64,000 nt of DNA, from NCBI GenBank assembly GCA_013400155.1, contig VXBM01000273.1, positions 545,524-609,523 of the forward strand, read 5' to 3'. Source of the DNA: Helopsaltes ochotensis (lineage: Eukaryota; Chordata; Aves; Passeriformes; Locustellidae). Within the stretch, counting starts at the first letter, position 1. Each line of letters opens with the position of its first letter. Made by a program: the position numbers and the translations under genes. The notes beneath the pieces were generated by a model. The model was not told the origin of the DNA, ran no database searches, and saw nothing but the letters and a program-made list of their open reading frames with translations. This document shows positions 26,396-35,715 of this stretch, one piece after another.

Positions 26396-26557
26396 TGTCA
26401 GTTTGGCCAGTGGAATTGGAGAGGTGGCCACACTCTCATCCAATCCCTGGCATGGATCTGAAAACTATATAAGAGAGAACAATAAAGGTCAAGCCCTCTT
26501 TTGCTCTTTCCCTTCACCGAGTGTCCTGTGTTGTTCTTGCTGTGCTCAATAGCAACA
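26396..26557 (+). mobile_element. probable endogenous retrovirus LTR fragment
   Basis: Within about 120 bp there is a CCAAT box (26440-26444), a TATA box (CTATATAAG, 26465-26473) and a polyadenylation signal AATAAA (26481-26486) only 8 bp beyond the TATA box. That tight TATA-then-AATAAA spacing is typical of avian alpharetrovirus-type LTRs, where the poly(A) signal lies just before the cap site. The downstream CTTTCCCTTCACCGAGTGTC then CTGTGTTG resembles an R/U5 region. I suggest TG at 26396 and CA at 26556-26557 as edges, but no target duplication is visible, and 162 bp is short for an LTR, so it is probably truncated. No viral genes lie beside it. Confidence 0.5.
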
Positions 26558-28050
26558 AGCTTATTCTGTGATTCCATGAGTAGAAACAAGTCTTGGCCTG
26601 GCCTGTCCAAGTAGATAACAGAAGTTTATGAATAAACTGTAGCATTTGAAAAGAAACCAACATTTATAAAGATATGGGAATGGTTTTTGCCTTTGCCCAG
26701 TTTCAGTGTTTCTTGATTTTAATGGGCACTCACAGAATATGTGGCTACTGCTAAGGTTTAAAACATTAGCAAAGGCATTCTAAATATTCCAGTTGCTTAA
26801 GCTCAGTTGCTTCTGCAAATATTTGCCAAGTCTATATTTATCACTCTGTGTTTCAGATATCTCCAGTTTGTTAACCCAAAATAAGTCTTTCTTAGTATTT
26901 CCATGTTCTCACCATGTCAAAATAATGTGAGCCAACATGCCTTTTTTCTGATTTACATTTTTTTTGTAAGTGATGAAAATGGACCGAAAATTCAGCAAAG
27001 CTGAACATGCTCAACACTGAAGGAAGGAGCATAACAGCCACAACAGTGTTTCAATTCAGGCTAAAGAAGGTGGGGTTTGATCTATTCATTGTATTTCAGC
27101 AGTTTCTGTGTCAGCTGAGGGAAAAGAACTTCCTATGCTGAGCAATTCTCTTTATGATTTATGTTAGCATAAAGAAACTACTTTATCAGGATATCAACTT
27201 GTACAATTCTCTTTTGTCATATTTTGACTCCGCCTTTTCTGAGGACCAAATTATGTGGAGAGAAAAAAGAAAGATCTGATCCTACTTGAGAGTTTACTTT
27301 ATTGGGAGAGTCAGAGCATTTTTTAAACTGTTGTTGTCACTCACTATGGTAAATCTACCAGTAGGAATAGGAGAAGCTCTAGGAGAGCAGCTCTGCACCA
27401 AGAGCAGTCTGTGGCTCCAAGGAAATAAAGCCATGAGCTCTCTTGGAGTAATTCAGTTCTGTAGCTGAAGAAACATTATGTATGAAATTTTTAAAATGCA
27501 AAATACCAGTGGGCTTGGTTATATTATTTTCTGTTTCTGAAGGTTATAGGAGAATGCTCCTATTGCAGTCATATTTGTAAGATAAAAGATCACTATAATA
27601 TTTTAATTTCTCAGAGGAGATCTTTGCTGAAAAAATGTATTAAGAAAAGACTTCTTTCAACCAAATTATAAAGTTAGAGCAGGCGACTTTATTGTGAAAG
27701 AGCCTGGAACTCAGCACTGCCCCAGAAGTCAGCATTTATGGATCTCTGCTGCAAAGAACTGTCTCTTCTACAGCTCCACTTTATTTGATGAGGAGTCCTG
27801 AAATCTAACAGTCAGCTCTTCTGCTCTGCCTCCCCAGTTCCCTATTCTTGCCTGGCAAGATCATGCCTTTTAAAACTAAAAAGCTATTTCAGGGAAAAAG
27901 AGAAAGAGAAGGAGTTTTTAAATTAACATTGAAATTGTCAGAGACTAATTGCATGTTAGCATCAAACAAACATTGTTGATGTTGTTGTTGGGTTTTGTGT
28001 TTTATAAGTTTTCTGTAACCCCTAATCAAACATGGGCGAGTATCTGTTGA

Positions 28051-28079
28051 AACAATGTATGTAATTTGTTTACATTGTT
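28051..28079. promoter_or_regulatory. inverted pair of SOX-like motifs
   Basis: AACAATGTA (28051-28059) and TACATTGTT (28071-28079) are perfect reverse complements 11 bp apart. Each arm holds an ACAATG core, the kind of site bound by SOX HMG-box factors, in the facing arrangement seen at some SOX dimer sites. Function is inferred only. Confidence 0.3.
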
Positions 28080-28344
28080 AGTTCAGATAATTACAAAGCA
28101 AGCACAATGGAAATAACTGGTTTCTTACTTTTATGTGGAAAGTGTCGGGGGGAGGGGGAGGAGGAACTCAACAACTAACCAGCGGTTGTCAGCTGCTCTG
28201 TAAAATATTGCCTAATTTACAGTTGTTGCATATTAGCATTGCTAAGAATGCTAGGGACATAAAGTGTCATGTTGAATATAGGGTGATGACTTCATACTAG
28301 AGCAAGTCTGGGGATATGACCAGTTTGCAGTCACAGAGAAATCA

Positions 28345-28408
28345 GCTTTAATTAATTTGAGTGCCAGCACTGTGTATAATTACACAGCATGAGAGTTTGC
28401 ATGCAAAT
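28345..28408. promoter_or_regulatory. clustered homeodomain/octamer-like motifs with a hairpin
   Basis: The segment contains TTAATTAA at about 28348, a perfect 7-bp inverted repeat CTGTGTA/TACACAG with a TAAT loop (28370-28387), and the 12-bp palindrome TTTGCATGCAAA (28396-28407) that includes an octamer ATGCAAAT (28401-28408). TAAT cores plus an octamer are common in conserved developmental enhancers. No expression or conservation evidence is available here. Confidence 0.3.
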
Positions 28409-30350
28409 GCTAAAATGCTGATTGTTGAAATACTTGCACTTACTTATTAATACATTGGGACTAAGCAATCCTGGCCTGTAAGCAAGGTATAGAAAGAACA
28501 CACGGTGCTGTGGAGGTAATTTGCACTGCCCTGTAGTTAGCAAGCAGAATTCAGATAGTTCTGCTTCTAAAGTGATAAGCATAACACATTAGTCATTCTT
28601 GTGGGTGACATACCTTGCAGCCCCCTCTCAGTGTGCAACTAAAACAAGATGATCTATTGTTATTAAAGTTGTCAGACACATAACAGCGGGATTTGAGCTT
28701 CATTTATTGTAAACACTAGCTACAACTCAATCTTGCTTTTCAATTTCGGTTTTTATTTACTTATTATATATTGTCAGTATTCTCAATTAGAAAAAAAAAT
28801 GTCTTGTAGGCAACTGTAATATAGAAATTGTCATAGTAAAGTAAGCCCTCTTGTTTGATGTTTCACACCTTTCAAAGGCCATGACGATAGACCGTATGTA
28901 GTTTTTTCTCCTCTATCCCGAAAATACCAGTGCAAAGGTTTTTTCTGTACTTTATGGTTGTTGTGTTCTGAGAAATCAAAACTGGTAGCCCGAGAAATGG
29001 AAGCTGTATGTCGTCCTATCCAGTCTTAATCAGTATGTTGGTCTTATCCGTGTGTGACTAATCCTGTTTGCAATCAATTTATCTCAGTATTTTACTGCAG
29101 CAACGAATTTCACTGATTAATTATATGCTGAGTAACGTAATAGCAGGGACACTAAAAACGCTGTTCCTTAATTTGGATGAAACTCTTTTGTCTGTTGATA
29201 TACACAGGGAAAAATACAGAGGTCTGTCCTTGTCATTCATAACTTTATACATCAGCAAATTCTGCTGCTAAATTCAGGTAGTCCCACTCCTCTTCAGTAT
29301 CTCACCATATGGAACTTCTTAATATCTTTAATCCTGCCGTTGGCCTTCTCTGGATCTTGCCAAAATATATTCATAATTCAGAAAAAGAAAAAAGGGAGTT
29401 TGAATGTACTTGTTCATCACAAAATGATCTCTGTATACATCTAGGTAGTAAAACACAGGTTAATACAGGAGCTTACTTTGTATGCATCTGAAAATTTGCT
29501 CTGTTTTTCATGTTGCTTCTTAAAGAATGTTTTTCATTTGCAAAACATTAACATTTTTCAGGGTTATTTCTTGCCACACAGAAAATATTCCTTTGTGTAT
29601 TTTGATTATTTAAAGCAATTTTGCTTCTCTAATGTATATGTGCATCCAGCACAGCATGTTCACTGCTTTGAATGAATATGTGAGGAATGCTGTTAATTTC
29701 CCCATGTGCAGGTAGAGAAATGCTTTTACTGTCTACTACAAATGTTGAGATGGGGTGGCTTTGTCTTCTCTTTCACATTATATAGTGCAGACTTACTTGT
29801 GTTTGAAATGTAATAGCTACCATAGATTACAAAATTGACAATAAACAGTATGTGCTAGTCACTGGTACGGTTTGGGGCTCCCCAGGGTCTCCAGAATTCC
29901 AGAGTGCTCTAGTAGGCACCAAGGCTGGGTGCTGGGTGGTTAAGAGTGGAGTCCAGTGTAACTAGAGGCTAGCTGGAAGATTGTGCTTAGATTATAGTGA
30001 GGGAAAATACTGATGTCCTAGATAATAATTAATACTTTGATCACTTGATTTGTCAAGTTTAAGAATGCTCTAGAGTGCATTAGTTCCAAATCCTTCCCCT
30101 AAGACATGCATTTTTCTGAGCACAGCAGATTCTGCTGCATAGCCAGCAAAAAGTGCTCAAGGAAGCCTGTGCCTCCAGCATGCTGCAGTCATCTTCCCTG
30201 TGGATCCAGGGTCTAATGCTTTGGAATGACTGTCACAGACAAGACTGGTAAGGTGTTGTCAATTGATCTGTGGCTGTGTGTGTTTTCACTGACCAAGCTT
30301 CAAGTACAACTTGAAAATACCATGTTGAGAGGATTAGTGCTTCATTCTGC

Positions 30351-30458
30351 CTTACATTTAAGCATGTGTCTATTTTTAAACACATAGTTACTTCCATTCA
30401 TTTCCCTGGGATTATGTTGTACATGATTTTAAATATGTGCTCGAGTGATGTACTAAAT
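30351..30458. repeat. ancient palindromic amniote repeat relic
   Basis: The sequence ATTTAAGCATGTGTCTATTT, then AAACACATAGTTACTTCCATTC, then CCCTGGGATTATG, then TTTTAAATATGTGC follows an old amniote repeat that I recall as AAGCATGTGCTTAACTTTAAGCACATGAGTAGTCCCATTGACTTCAATGGGACTACTCACATGC and so on, an imperfect palindrome. A second copy is at 54060-54160. The family is probably CR1/L3-derived; the name is uncertain. Confidence 0.55.
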
Positions 30459-31440
30459 TGTATTCAGAAAAGGCTTTAGAGACAGGAGCACCTATGAATG
30501 TGATGGGATAACTGGAGACCAGCTGTCCAGTGGAAACATCTCTCTCTCCTGTGTCAGAACCATTGTTCTTCTCCAGTTTAAATAAAAATCTCACATTCTC
30601 TGGATTTCTCCCATCTTCCCATATATGGTCATTGTGGGCTTTTTCCTTTGGAAGGAATTCTGGCAGCCCTCATGAGCTGTCCTAGCTATGACGTATTGTG
30701 CTGTGGCCTCAGTTCAAGTCTTATCAAATTGTTACTCGTATTTATACTATCTCTCTCTGTGTATTTCAAGCAAAGTCAGGTATTTTTAAAAACAAAAAAA
30801 AGACATTTTCTCATTGTTTTCAGGAGATTTCAGTTGAGCCCAGTGCTGAATAAATAAATGACAGAACAGAAAAATATATATTTCTTTTCCTGGAATACAA
30901 GTCAAGCACAAGACTACAAAGCGGATAGCTATGATTTAGAAAACTGTAACTCAGTATTAATGTTTAATGGATGTGGCACATTCCTTGCTGTGAAGTGTTA
31001 TAAATCACTCCTTGAAAGAAAACAACAGAATATTTGAGGAGCATGTTGACAAGCCTTTTGCGTGGTTCAAAGGTGACATGGAAACAATGACCACCTGAAG
31101 ACACTATTATATCGCTGTGACAAAGAGCAATTCAACTCTATTCATTTCCTAAACACGGAAAAAAAGAGTGGCTTTCTTATCGTTCTTTGGATTCTGCTTG
31201 TATCTTTGGTATATTCTTATTTCTTCTAGGAAGATTTTCCACTGCTATCATTCTTAATTAAAAGAATTTTTTTCCATCCTGGTTTTTAGTCTATCAGGCG
31301 TAAATGCTTTTTGCTGTGTTTCGCTATAGCATTAAGTGACCTGGCTGTGCCCAGAAGACTTGATTCTGCCATCCCTATTCCTGTTGAGATTGATTTTGAT
31401 ACCGACTGTACCCACCCTGAGTCGTTTCTTTCTTCTCCAT
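30459..31440. other. non-coding stretch
   Basis: Nothing recognisable. A good pyrimidine-rich acceptor-like sequence (CTTATTTCTTCTAG) ends near 31230, but no donor follows within a normal exon length. Confidence 0.6.
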
Positions 31441-31655
31441 AATTATATTGAAGTCAGCGGGACTATTCATATTAGTAACTGCTCAGTGTGTGATGATGCT
31501 CAGAGCACGGCCCAGGAGGACTCACTGATGGCCAGTGTGTTAAGTCTGCATGAATATGGGTAGCTGAACCTGGCCCACCGAGTACTCAGCTTAATAGCAC
31601 TTTCCAGAGTAATTACTGCTCAGTACAATGGAAGCAGGGCAGGATCCTAGCATGT
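31441..31655. repeat. ancient amniote repeat relic
   Basis: ATTGAAGTCAGCGGGACTATTC then ATATTAGTAACTGCTCA matches the motif series TTGACTTCAATGGGACTATTCATATGAGTAAGG-TGCTCA of very old CR1/L3-like repeats. Further on, GTAATTACTGCTCAGTACAATG and GGGCAGGATCC (about 31607-31650) resemble the second half, which usually ends GCAGGATCGGGCC. The overlapping 75-codon frame at 31336-31563 is chance. Confidence 0.5.
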
Positions 31656-34111
31656 TTTCTGTCTCTGTGTTGCTTCTCACTTTCTGTTTCATTCCTGAAG
31701 CGAGTGTATTTGGCTGAATATTTCCCTAGGAAAAGCAAGGCATGCGATTATAACTAAATGAACAACTTGCAACTGCAAAACCCCCACAAATCAAATTTGT
31801 TTATAACTTGTTGCTGCTTTTGTTTGTTTCAGAAAAGCCTATTACATTTACTCTTAAATTATACAACATGACTGGTGTGATTTTGTGGTCTAAACAGCAA
31901 GAATAGCTGTTTCTCAGATTTTGCTTTCTGTGGCTTCTCAATGGTTTTCATTTAACAACAGAGCTTGCAAACTTTAATTAATAAACTCCCCTTTTAGCCT
32001 CATCAATCATAATAAAGAACCTTAACAGCTAAATGTTCACATCATACAAACCCTATTGTGGTTCAAGTCTTGGTTGATTCCTTTTTTGAAACATTTTTGG
32101 AACCTAGTTGGTTTCTGTTTTGATCATATATGTTGAAAAAAAGCTGTATTGTGAATATTAATTTTTGTTTGAATAAATAGATGCTTGTTTGAAGGAAAGC
32201 TTACATCAAGAGGGAAGTGTACTATTTTAGACATCAGTGGCCCTAGTATTTTACAATTTCTGAACTTTTCTAATCTTTCTATATCTGTTAGTTACATATT
32301 TGCTAATAATTTCCTTCTTTCAGCTCCTAAAAGTGGATGCTTTCACCATTCCCTTAAAAGAAGATTTTCTATCAATAGGGATGTTGTGTATAAAGACACT
32401 GACAGTATTAGCAGTACAGTTTTGCCTTGAATGTGGTTACTGAAGAGGTATCCCTGTTGAGCAGTGTGAACCTCTCACTAATAGTAGGTTAATACTAAAA
32501 TTAACACACAAACCACAGAAGAGAAGTACCCAAAGGCCTTGCAGAGCTCTTAAGGAGTATATTTGTGTTAGATTCTGTGTTGGCCCTCCCATGATGTCTT
32601 TAATTTTTCTAGTGTTTAAGATGATTGATAGACCTGATGGCATGAGCACTTCAATGTGGTGGAAGTATTGTCACGGCATATTTTGCACCAAAGGTATTCA
32701 TATCAGCTGGACGGAATGGCAGAACTCAACATTTCAGAGTATTTCTGTCCTGAAAAAGCTTACTGTGTACCTACACGCTTATCTACACACACTTTTACAA
32801 ATATATACAAATTGTACAAATATGCATTTCAATTTTGTAATCATACAAATTTGAAGAAATATCAAAACATCCAGGTTCTGATTCTACTATGATTAGAGTA
32901 AATGCTTACAAATTAAATTCTATACTTTATGTGAGACAACAAAGTAGAAGATCATTGTAATGGCTCCCTTGACCCCAGACTCTTCTTCTTTGAAGTTCAT
33001 TGATAGAAAATTCTGTGGCATATTCATACACAGTTGTGCAAAGCTGTCGAGTTGAAAATATTCTATTTTCAAAAAGTTTTTGACTGATTCTTTGGTAAAA
33101 GTTGCCTTCAGGCAAGTACTTGGAAAATGATACAACCTATTACAGCTTAAACTGAGGAAAATTCTTAATAGCTGATGTTCACACATCACTAATAGCCTGA
33201 AAAGTTTTTGGGTTTAGACAGTGTAAATTCCATGTCATACATTGAACAGATGCCAATCCTGTTCATGCAGGGGTCCCAATGTTAAAAAAATATATTAAAT
33301 CAACTTTCTGAATGCCCCTGTTCATTATTTTGCTGACTTGGAAACTTTGAAGTGTTTTGTATCCATTCCATTATCTCCAAAAAGCATGAATTGTAATGGA
33401 ATTTACATAAAAATCCTTCTTTGGAGTGGAGACTTTACTGCACAGTCAGCTGCCCCCCTAATCCAATCTTCCCCAATGCAGTTGGCCCGCTGGTTGCCAA
33501 ACTCTAACAGTGGGGATCTCCTTTGTTAAGAAAAGTATGAATTTGAGCTTTAAAATGAGCAGAAGACTTTTCTATTACTCACGATGCCTCCTCTTGCTGA
33601 GTTTACATGAAATGTCTAGCAGGAGGTGTTATTAAATAGCCTCAAAAATTAGGCAAAAAACCAATTATCTAAAAAAGGGACACAAAAGGCTTAAAGAAGC
33701 GAACATTTGAATTTTCATTACTGACTATCCATGGGATACCACACCACTATTTGAATTTTGTTATTAACCCTTTGCATAAAAAGGATTTAACACTTTTAAT
33801 CAGTTTTGAATTACACTTTGAGGAAAGCACAAGTTGGGAATTTTAAAAAGCCTCCTTCATTTCTTTCAGTATTATTTCAGTGCTCCCGTGTTTGCACTTA
33901 TCTCAAAAGAGTTTTAACTTTGTATTAGATTTTTTCTGAAGGTTGATTACATGGGCATTTCAGTCTCACCTTCATTCTTTATTTAGCTGAAATTCCAAAT
34001 CACTTCAGTGGGGGGTAGACAGGACTGAAGTGTTCCTTTAGATGAATTCCAGCTTCTAAAAAATCTTAGGGGTTGAGTAATATATTCTTGTTTGTTTTTT
34101 CCCCTCTACAG
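31656..34111. other. non-coding stretch with splice-like signals
   Basis: No gene is recognised. A good acceptor (TTGTTTGTTTCAG) ends at about 31831; the following sequence stays open for 23 codons in one frame. Overlapping short frames at 32591-32892 and 32920-33189 have no domain. No transposon is seen. Confidence 0.5.
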
Positions 34112-34425
34112 ATAAAATCTAGAGAGCATTCATCATCACCTGGACAGGAGTGATTTAAAGCAGTTCGCAGTTTAGGCTGGCAGCCATTCTCTGAACTTCA
34201 GCAAAGCATCAAAATTAGAATGGCAAGCAATAATTTAAGAGCGTTTTCATGGGACCTTCGCAAAGGGGATACAGGCAGATACACATATTGCTGGGGAATT
34301 CTTCCTGCAACAGATCGCTTTATTAACAAAAAGCATCTAGCTGTCCCTGCCTCAAGAAAAATGCTTTCTTCGAATTAACATTGTTCTTTTATTCTCCTGA
34401 AAATAAAGTTTTCTAATGGGTCAGT
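34112..34425 (+). other. candidate 3'-terminal exon
   Basis: A very strong 3' splice site, TTTTTTCCCCTCTACAG, ends at 34111. Only one frame is open after it: it would encode IKSREHSSSPGQE and then stop at TGA 34151-34153. A canonical poly(A) signal AATAAA lies at 34402-34407, followed by a T/G-rich stretch (GGTCAGTCTTGTTTTTATTC), as expected for a cleavage site. The set of signals fits a last exon of about 310 nt, coding or lncRNA. No protein is recognised and no upstream partner exon can be proved. Confidence 0.3.
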
Positions 34426-35191
34426 CTTGTTTTTATTCTGAAGGATTCAGTCCCAGTGTCCATGTCTGCTCATGAAACTCTCTGCTTTTCCAGTAAGGTT
34501 GCTCTTCCCATTCTGCTTGTTTCCTCCTGCTTGTTTCAGTCTTCTTTATTTTTACTTTTTACTTTTTTTTTTTTTGCTATTCCCTTTTACATTTCTTTTC
34601 ATAAGTTTTTCTTTGTTGTAATCCCTCTAACAGTGGTGTTAATCTGAGTATTATTGAACAGTAAAAACAAGCTACTGTGGCAGAGCACATTAGAGCCCAG
34701 AAGTCACACAGTTACTAACAGACATTTTCATTTGGCTTCTTCTGTTTTTACTGAGCTCTATTGATTTCTTCTGGAGTACCAGTCTTCCCAAGAGCCAGAG
34801 GAGAGCAGTCTTTTGGCTCTCTTCCAAAATGCATTTGCCAAATAGTAGCATTAGAAAACTCCTGGACTTTCTTACAGAGGAGACAATAGCAGTATCCAAG
34901 ATCTGTACACCAGGATCCTTCACCTCTGCCCAAACAATACTTGCTTAGAAAAGATCCACAGAAACCTTTGACATCTATGGATTTACAAGGAGAGAGTTTA
35001 CTGGACACTAATAGCACTGACGAGAATGACATGCTATTACAAACATTCTTTTACTGTTTTAAAAACAGTTCAGTTTCCAGGCAAACATGATATCACTTCA
35101 GGCCCATTTAGGAGATAGATCTTCAGACAGCAGTACAATTTGGCAAATATTTTACTTTTTATGATCTAACTTAATTCTTTTTTGGTTTTAG
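34426..35191. other. non-coding stretch
   Basis: Nothing recognisable apart from T-rich runs at about 34540-34576. Overlapping minus-strand frames at 34690-35032 have no domain. Confidence 0.6.
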
Positions 35192-35257
35192 GTGAATGGA
35201 AGTGGTATCTCCATGTGAAAGGAATTCTTAAAAATAGAGTGCAGTCTTTTTGTTGAG
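35192..35257 (+). other. candidate 66-nt exon, probably non-coding
   Basis: The sequence ATCTAAC (branch-point-like, at about 35164-35170), TTCTTTTTTGGTTTTAG (ending 35191) and the donor GAG|GTAAAT (35258) frame a 66-nt segment. All three frames contain a stop, one only at its last codons, so it cannot be an internal coding exon; it could belong to a lncRNA or UTR. It lies downstream of the poly(A) signal at 34402. Confidence 0.2.
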
Positions 35258-35660
35258 GTAAATGCAAGTTTGACCTTTGCCTGCTCATTTTCAGAGACTG
35301 CAGTTAATTTTTAGGAGGCAGACTGAAGGAAGCATATGGGCATGCATGGCCAGGCCCCCTTGAATATTGCCCTTGAATGCACACTGCTAGTGAACTGAGG
35401 AAGACCTGGAAGGACTGATAGTTTTTTTTCACTGCAGTGAAAAATAATGTGGAAACTGGATTAGGAAATAGCATGGTTATGAGAGGAATCAAATATTTTG
35501 GGCTATTCAAGAGAAAGAAAATGGGACTCAGGTCTGCAAAATCTGCTTGGGAAAAGTTCTGTTTGAAGATTTGTGAAAGGATTCATGATTGATCCTTGTC
35601 CTGAAAAATTATAACAGAGGAACCTTTAACATTTGTGTCCACATCTTTAGCTGGGGAAAA
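35258..35660. other. non-coding stretch
   Basis: Nothing recognisable. Confidence 0.6.
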
Positions 35661-35715
35661 GGATGCAGTTCCATTAAGTCAATGGAACTGTACTAATTTG
35701 CACCAGCTGAGCTTA
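35661..35715. repeat. ancient amniote repeat relic
   Basis: GCAGTTCCATTAAGTCAATGG, AACTGTACTAATTTGCACCAGCTGAGC is close to the consensus I recall from old CR1/L3-type repeats, GGAGTTCCATTGAAGTCAATGG AGTTACACTAATTTACACCAGCTGAGG. It includes the small palindrome CAGTTCCATT ... AATGGAACTG. The overlapping frames at 35635-35927 are chance. Confidence 0.6.

Larger units (their letters stand above)
26558..30350. other. non-coding stretch with regulatory-like motif clusters
   Basis: No gene is recognised. GTT units occur at about 27970-27990, and a G-rich tract GGGGGGAGGGGGAGGAGG at about 28147-28164 could form a G-quadruplex. Two motif clusters at 28051-28079 and 28345-28408 are listed separately. 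The rest is AT-rich unique sequence. Confidence 0.6.

Noticed and set aside
31832..31906. Acceptor followed by a 23-codon open frame and stop
   Set aside because: No close poly(A) signal with downstream element and no donor; weaker than the 34112 case.
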